In this document: piece by piece, positions 59,117 through 64,000 of the stretch
How the letters are laid out: every line of letters starts with the position of its first letter
How positions within the stretch are numbered: position 1 is the first letter of the stretch
NCBI GenBank assembly: GCA_030549175.1
Contig: JAUKUA010000004.1
Coordinates: 1,178,001 to 1,242,000 of the forward strand
Length of the DNA stretch: 64,000 nt
Direction of reading: 5' to 3'
Source of the DNA: Lasiosphaeris hirsuta
Taxonomy: Eukaryota > Ascomycota > Sordariomycetes > Sordariales > Lasiosphaeriaceae
Notes under the pieces: generated by a model
Database searches by the model: none
What the model saw: the letters and a program-made list of their open reading frames with translations, nothing else
What the model was told of the DNA's origin: nothing
Translations under genes and position numbers: made by a program

Positions 59117-59640
59117 AGCGATCTCCTTGGAAGGTATTGACCGTGGGCTTCGACTTATCGAGGTCGCATAGCGTGAAGCATAGACGGATAACAAGGGTTG
59201 GAGGTTGGGGGGTGTTACGATTTCTTGTATCATGTGTGCCATATGTTCCAACGAAGCAAACTTTTGATCTATCTCATCTTATCTTGCCGTTGACGCTGTC
59301 TTTCATAACCCCCCTATATCCACAATGCTGCCTGCCCGTCATGGCTCGAATGATGATGTTTACAGCCCCACCACCACCCAAGCACATATTCTTAGCCCAG
59401 GCAGTCGGGACAGAAAGGCATTCAAGGGCCATGCCCACAGTCCCCGCAGCCCGCCCCCCAAGTGACCGTCCAGCTGAGCAGGAGCTAGGGAGTCATGCAA
59501 GCCCAGAAAATGGGGTACATGTGGTGCACGGAGCCACCCACCGCCTTCACTTCACCGCCTAGTAGGACCGGCAAAATAGGGTTGCTTCCGCCCCGCTAAA
59601 TCCCATTTGTCTTCCACCTTCCTCTCTACACAAAGGCAAA
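59117..59640. other. Intergenic region, no supported gene
   Basis: These 520 bases separate the small conserved gene and the HNH-family pseudogene. They hold the 3' flank of one and the former promoter of the other. No conserved frame is visible. Confidence 0.55.
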
Positions 59641-60448
59641 ATGTCAGGCGAGAGACTTCGGGCTCTCGCCCGCGACGTCTTCATCTACGACCTCCAGGAC
59701 TTCGATACTTTGTTAGGTGGCCTAGTCCTGACTGCTGGAGTAACCAATACTAACTTCTACACTATGGTCAACATCATCATCAATGTCTCGCCCCAAGGCC
59801 CCTTTTTCCTCCAAGATGACAACGCCACGACAGTCGCCCAAGACACACAGGCTCTCCTGCCAGGGAGATATTTTGTCGTGGCCGATGGCACCATCCAGGT
59901 ATATTCCCTTCTGCTTTATAGCTCCATGGGGTGTGGAGTCAAGAGATTACTATCCCAGCACAAAGAGGGGGGTCGATAAATTCAGTACAGAATGGCCTAC
60001 TCCTCCGGGACGATATACATACGTTATTCGACTTTTACGATTTCTCTATTTACCCTGATGTAAGTTTTATCTAATAATAGAACATCAACGGTAGCTAATT
60101 AAGTCTAGGATGGTTATAAGATTGTTTGTTTCCAGACAACAATAATATCGCAAGAACTTTCCTCGATGCTCGTCTTCTGAATGACCCACGGCGCCCTTTG
60201 GACACACTTCTCCAATGACGTTTCCGGCAATCTGTCCTCACGAATATGAGAGGAGCTGGGGAGCCCCATTTCGAGCACGACTTCCCCCAGGTTCAGATAT
60301 TATGGGGGATATCCGGGACGGTCCTAAAGCTGCTGAGAGGATGGAGTTTGAACTGTTTGGCCGGCTTGCCCGCCATATGGATATATACTCGGAGGAGAAG
60401 CAGGATGGGGAGGACGAGCAAGGCGGCGGTGTTTCGGACAAGGGCTAG
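59641..60448 (+). pseudogene. Decayed HNH-endonuclease-family gene lacking its HNH core
   Basis: The opening is intact: VFIYDLQDFDTLLGGLVLT, TNTNFYTMV, GPFFLQDD and LLPGRYFVVADGTI match a fungal family with a central HNH nuclease domain. After ADGTIQ the next recognisable piece, INSVQNGLLLRDDIHTLFDF, follows after only about 75 nt, so the section expected to hold the HNH residues is gone. FSIYPD then joins DGYKIVCF through a preserved intron (60060-60108). A frameshift near 60130 leads to FLDARLLNDPRRPLDTLLQ, where Trp has become TGA at 60216-60218. GAGEPHFEHDFP follows. A one-base loss in the C run at 60284-60288 is needed to reach GSDIMGDIRDGPKAAERMEFELFGRLA. Deletion, two shifts and a stop make it non-functional. 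Confidence 0.8.
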
Positions 60449-63400
60449 GTGCCGCAAGTCAAACAAGCTGTGTGAGGGAACATAATCTAGATAGATAAAC
60501 GTGTTTACCACGGTTGGAGGTCTGTACCACTAAAGAGCAACATAAGCCGAGTGTGTTTTGCCTCCTGAATTCCGATACAGCATAGTAGGTTGATGTAAAT
60601 GCTAAAGAAAACTTGAACAGCATCAACCTCCACAATCCCTGCTCGACTCACACACCCGCCATCACCACAAGCCGCAAACGCCACCTGCGCTCTGTCAGAG
60701 CATTTTATTTGTGAGAATTTACCATCTAGAGCACCGATTTCAGAACAAGTAGTTGAACCTATCTACGACATCTCATACCAAATAGCTACCATTAGCTCTA
60801 ACCGAGTAGAAAAAGGGGGCGCCAACACGGCCCTCCCCACCGGGAGAAAAAAAAAACCTGTTCTCGGCTCGGCCAGATCTTAATGAATGATATCATCACG
60901 GTGAGTCCTCGCATGGATCACGGCTCCCACCTTGCCCACCGAGGCCGATCGCGACGCACAAACTCCCATCCCCTCACCGTCGAGTATCGGTACCTCTCCT
61001 CCATCCTTGCCCTTGAACCCGAGACATCTGCTACTTCTCCACCTGATGGTCATAAGTAATCATGGTAGCGAAGCCTGGCCTGGTCTGGCCGGCTGCAGGG
61101 CACGGTGACCCTCTCGGTGCGGCCAGAATGGCAAGATTTGTGTTTGCGAACATACAAATGCAGTGCCTTCAGCTAGTACCGACGGAAAGCAGGATTTGGA
61201 GCCGAGATGCGGAAGCTTCTCGGGCCTATGACTATCTTGCCTCGTCGAATCGGGCTTGCCCTCCCTCTGGCCACAGCATGCGACAGCCTATTTCATGGCG
61301 TCTTCATGTGGAATTGCTGTTGAAGAATAAATGGACATATCCACTATAGTGTCCTCGGTGTGCAACTCAACGGGATCTGACCGAGTCAACTACTACTACT
61401 GGCGTAAAGTAGGCAACGTCGGCTAGATTCCGTGCCGGTGCTCAGATTATAGGGATACATCATATGCAGGGCGGGAGAAGAGAAAGACGAAGACAAAAGG
61501 GTGGGGGGGCATGTAGCTTGTGTGTCGTAGATGTTTTAGCGTTCTATTCTCGAAGCCTACCTGTCAGTCAATCCGAATGGGGATAACGGCATCAGCACCT
61601 TATTCTCACTCTGCTTTCCTCTCGCCAGGCAAGCCCCATCACTTATCATGCTGCGCTTGCGCCCAAGCCGTCTCTTGGCCGAGCACAAACAAAACGACAC
61701 GATGCCAGAGGTCCGCCTCCACTGTGACAATGCGTATCTGTATCCGAGTGTGTATCCGTGTGTCTGTAGCGGTGTGGACTTATACGCAGAGAAAACAGGC
61801 ACGCCGGCCTGGAGCTGCCCCCATTCCCCCTCCCGTTCGCAGTAGGTGCTGCACACACGGACCCGGGAGGTGGGGGGACGCTCAGCACGGGGAGGATTTC
61901 CAGCTGGCTCTGTAGCATTCAGTTTTCGAAAAGGACAACAAAGCATATTCGTGTCATGGTGGCGGCAGCGGCTGTCAACAAACCGGCAGCTAGATACCGT
62001 GCTTGCAGTTTCGGTGAGGCCCCATCAGCGGAGCATCATATGTACGCTCGAGGAAAGGGGAGGGGGTGGTGAGAAGGAGGGGGGCCGCGGGTTGCGGTTG
62101 CACACGGAATGGCACTCCTCTCGCGCCGTCCTAGGATCAAGCCTTGTACCAGAGCAGGCGTGCGCGGCTGTGCGTACATGAGTAGTACATCAACGGTGCG
62201 TATCAAGATCGCATCTGATACGCTAGCAACGCTCGGCAAGCAATCGCGAGATGGAGATAACAGAATAATGGTTTCCATGGATTCTATCCCGGCCGATGTC
62301 CTAGCACTCGGCCCGAGGTGCCATGATAACCTCAGCATGGACTGAGCGGTTCCGGTCCAGGCACAACGCTGTAGTCTTTGGCCGTCCTATAATCAGATCT
62401 CGATTCTAGACCCTGTCGCCTTCTTTGCGTCGTTCCAAAGAGGGGTGCGGTAAGTCCTGCATGATTCCCGCCTTCCATCAATTTGGGTTATATTTTTCGA
62501 TGGCATCGGGACGCAGAGGGATGTGGTGGGAAATTCAGGTTCGAGGTGAAGGGGAGCGGGCTGGTCCGCTGTGAAAACGACAACCGCTCACCGGTGACAG
62601 CCGGTGTATGCGAGCAGACAGAATAGGGGCACCAGCCGTCCCCTCGCCTATGCGACGGACCTACGGGGAAAATAGTAGACGCGTGCCGGAGGAAAACAAG
62701 AGGTACACTGTGTAAGCCATGCCGGCTCGGGATTTTGTGTGTCAGGTCTGCCTCTATCCCGCCGGCTCTCGTGATTAATCTCCTGAAAATTAACGAGAGG
62801 ATGGGGGTTGTTGAATTTTCGAGGCGGCTTGCTGCTGTGGTAACACAGCAGGCAGACAGAACTCTGGTTTGTCGTTCGGCCTGCATCGGTCGCACCCTTG
62901 CGGCTGATGTCGATATTGAGGTGGGAGCCGTGAGTTTTGGACGGGGCTACAGGCGCAGTCCACTGGGCTGTCTGTGGCAATAGTGTTGGGGTTCGTCAAT
63001 ATAAACTCATTCCGGGATGGAGTGGCCACCATCAACACACGAGAAAATCATGTGCCATTAATTGAGCCTCAAAATTAACTCGCGTCATTTGGCGTAGACT
63101 GGCCAGGCCAACAGCAGTCAAGCGGAATCCCTACCCTCACACCGTCCAACAGTTTGCACGCCTCGGGCCTCGGGTGAAATGTTGACGCGTAGGATCAGCT
63201 ATCGAGATTTCATGCTTGCTCGGCGAGCAGCAAAAATCCCAACAACATGCAATGCTGGATTGTGAATGGAGACAAGGCATAGAGGAGCACCATTTAGGCT
63301 GCGGGGTAGGTCCCAAGAAGGGTCGCCTACATACGCATCATGCAGGTTTCCTCTCTGCGGTAGGGGGGGTAGAAGTGTTGGACGGGAGAGGTTGCACCTT

Positions 63401-64000
63401 TGATCCTCCAAGCTCGAATACCACAACATAAGGTAATCTTCGGCAGACGAGCCAGTAGGGTCTAGAGCAGGCCGATGATGGCGGTTTTCGACTAAAGACG
63501 CAATCCTCGTCTGCAAAGAGACTTAACTTCGTGATCGCAACGGGGGGACTCGGAAGCGATGACACATTTCCATCCGTTCTCGGGCGTACTCATCCTGTAG
63601 CACTCTGTAGCGAAAGCGCGCCTGCTTTGATCGGCCCAAACATCGGACACTGATAAGGCCGTCGAGAAAGATAACTCTGGTAAACTGACGTCACGCAAGA
63701 TAGAAAAGGAGATAGGGCGAATAGGTGAGCCGAAGTAGATGGCGAGACGAGAATATTAGAGTGATAAAGATGGGGTTCTCAAGGATATTTCTTTTGGGGA
63801 GCAATTTACCGGTCAGCGACCCTGCGCTCCGGCTCTCCGGTTGCTGATATTTACCCGTGAGCCGACCACTATAGCTAATTGGGGCCGATCAGGGCACCAC
63901 TTGACGGCCGCCCATCTTGACAACGTCTGTGGCAAGGTGAGAATGCACTCAAGCGTCTTGGGACGGCTGGTAGCGCAATTTCGTATCCGATCGGAGAGCC
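60449..64000. other. Terminal intergenic region, no supported gene
   Basis: The last 3.5 kb shows only short frames, most of them Cys/Arg/Ser/Pro-rich without motifs. I tested both strands by eye for domain words, signal peptides and splice joins and found none. No tRNA, rRNA or transposon end is apparent. Promoters of genes beyond the window may lie here. Confidence 0.5.

Overview
The window looks like chromosomal DNA of a filamentous ascomycete, probably a Sordariomycete close to the Sordariales. Coding sequence is interrupted by short introns, mostly 48-90 nt, with GT..AG ends and CTAAC or CTGAC branch sites. Codons end mainly in C or G, and the domain sets (NDT80/PhoG factor, fungal MscL, GH76, HPPK-DHPS, BTB-bromodomain) are typical of this class. 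All gene models come from reading splice signals and conserved motifs by eye; nothing was searched or computed.

Layout from left to right. 0-6 kb (minus strand): the 5' part of a TBC-domain Rab GTPase-activating protein, cut by the window edge, then a glutamine-rich SSXT/SS18-like probable SWI/SNF subunit. 7.3-12.7 kb: a secreted GDSL/CE16-type esterase divergent from histidinol-phosphate aminotransferase, whose frame breaks in a G run, then a convergent GH76 alpha-1,6-mannanase-like protein. 14-16.8 kb: two divergent, related GPI-anchored surface proteins. 17-22.4 kb: a fungal MscL-type mechanosensitive channel, a bifunctional folate enzyme (HPPK-DHPS) and, divergent from it, a nitronate monooxygenase.

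22.4-47.8 kb is strikingly gene-poor. I can support only one gene there, an NDT80/PhoG transcription factor resembling VIB-1/XprG, with about 9.4 kb of apparently noncoding DNA on its 3' side and 13 kb upstream. These flanks hold long homopolymers, microsatellites and small tandem repeats.

47.8-60.5 kb is gene-dense again: a leucine-rich conserved fungal protein, a decayed F-box (DUF6546-like) gene, the Arf-GAP GLO3 divergent from mitochondrial TIM21, a BTB-bromodomain protein convergent with TIM21, a small predicted N-myristoylated protein, and a decayed HNH-nuclease-family gene lacking its catalytic middle. The last 3.5 kb holds no gene I can support.

The genes do not form a pathway cluster. 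They are housekeeping functions (histidine, folate, COPI trafficking, mitochondrial import, chromatin) mixed with secreted or cell-wall proteins. The most checkable oddities are the his5 frameshift, two GC-AG introns, two pseudogenes, a possibly retained in-frame intron in the transcription factor, and the gene desert around that factor. I found no convincing new multi-gene system.
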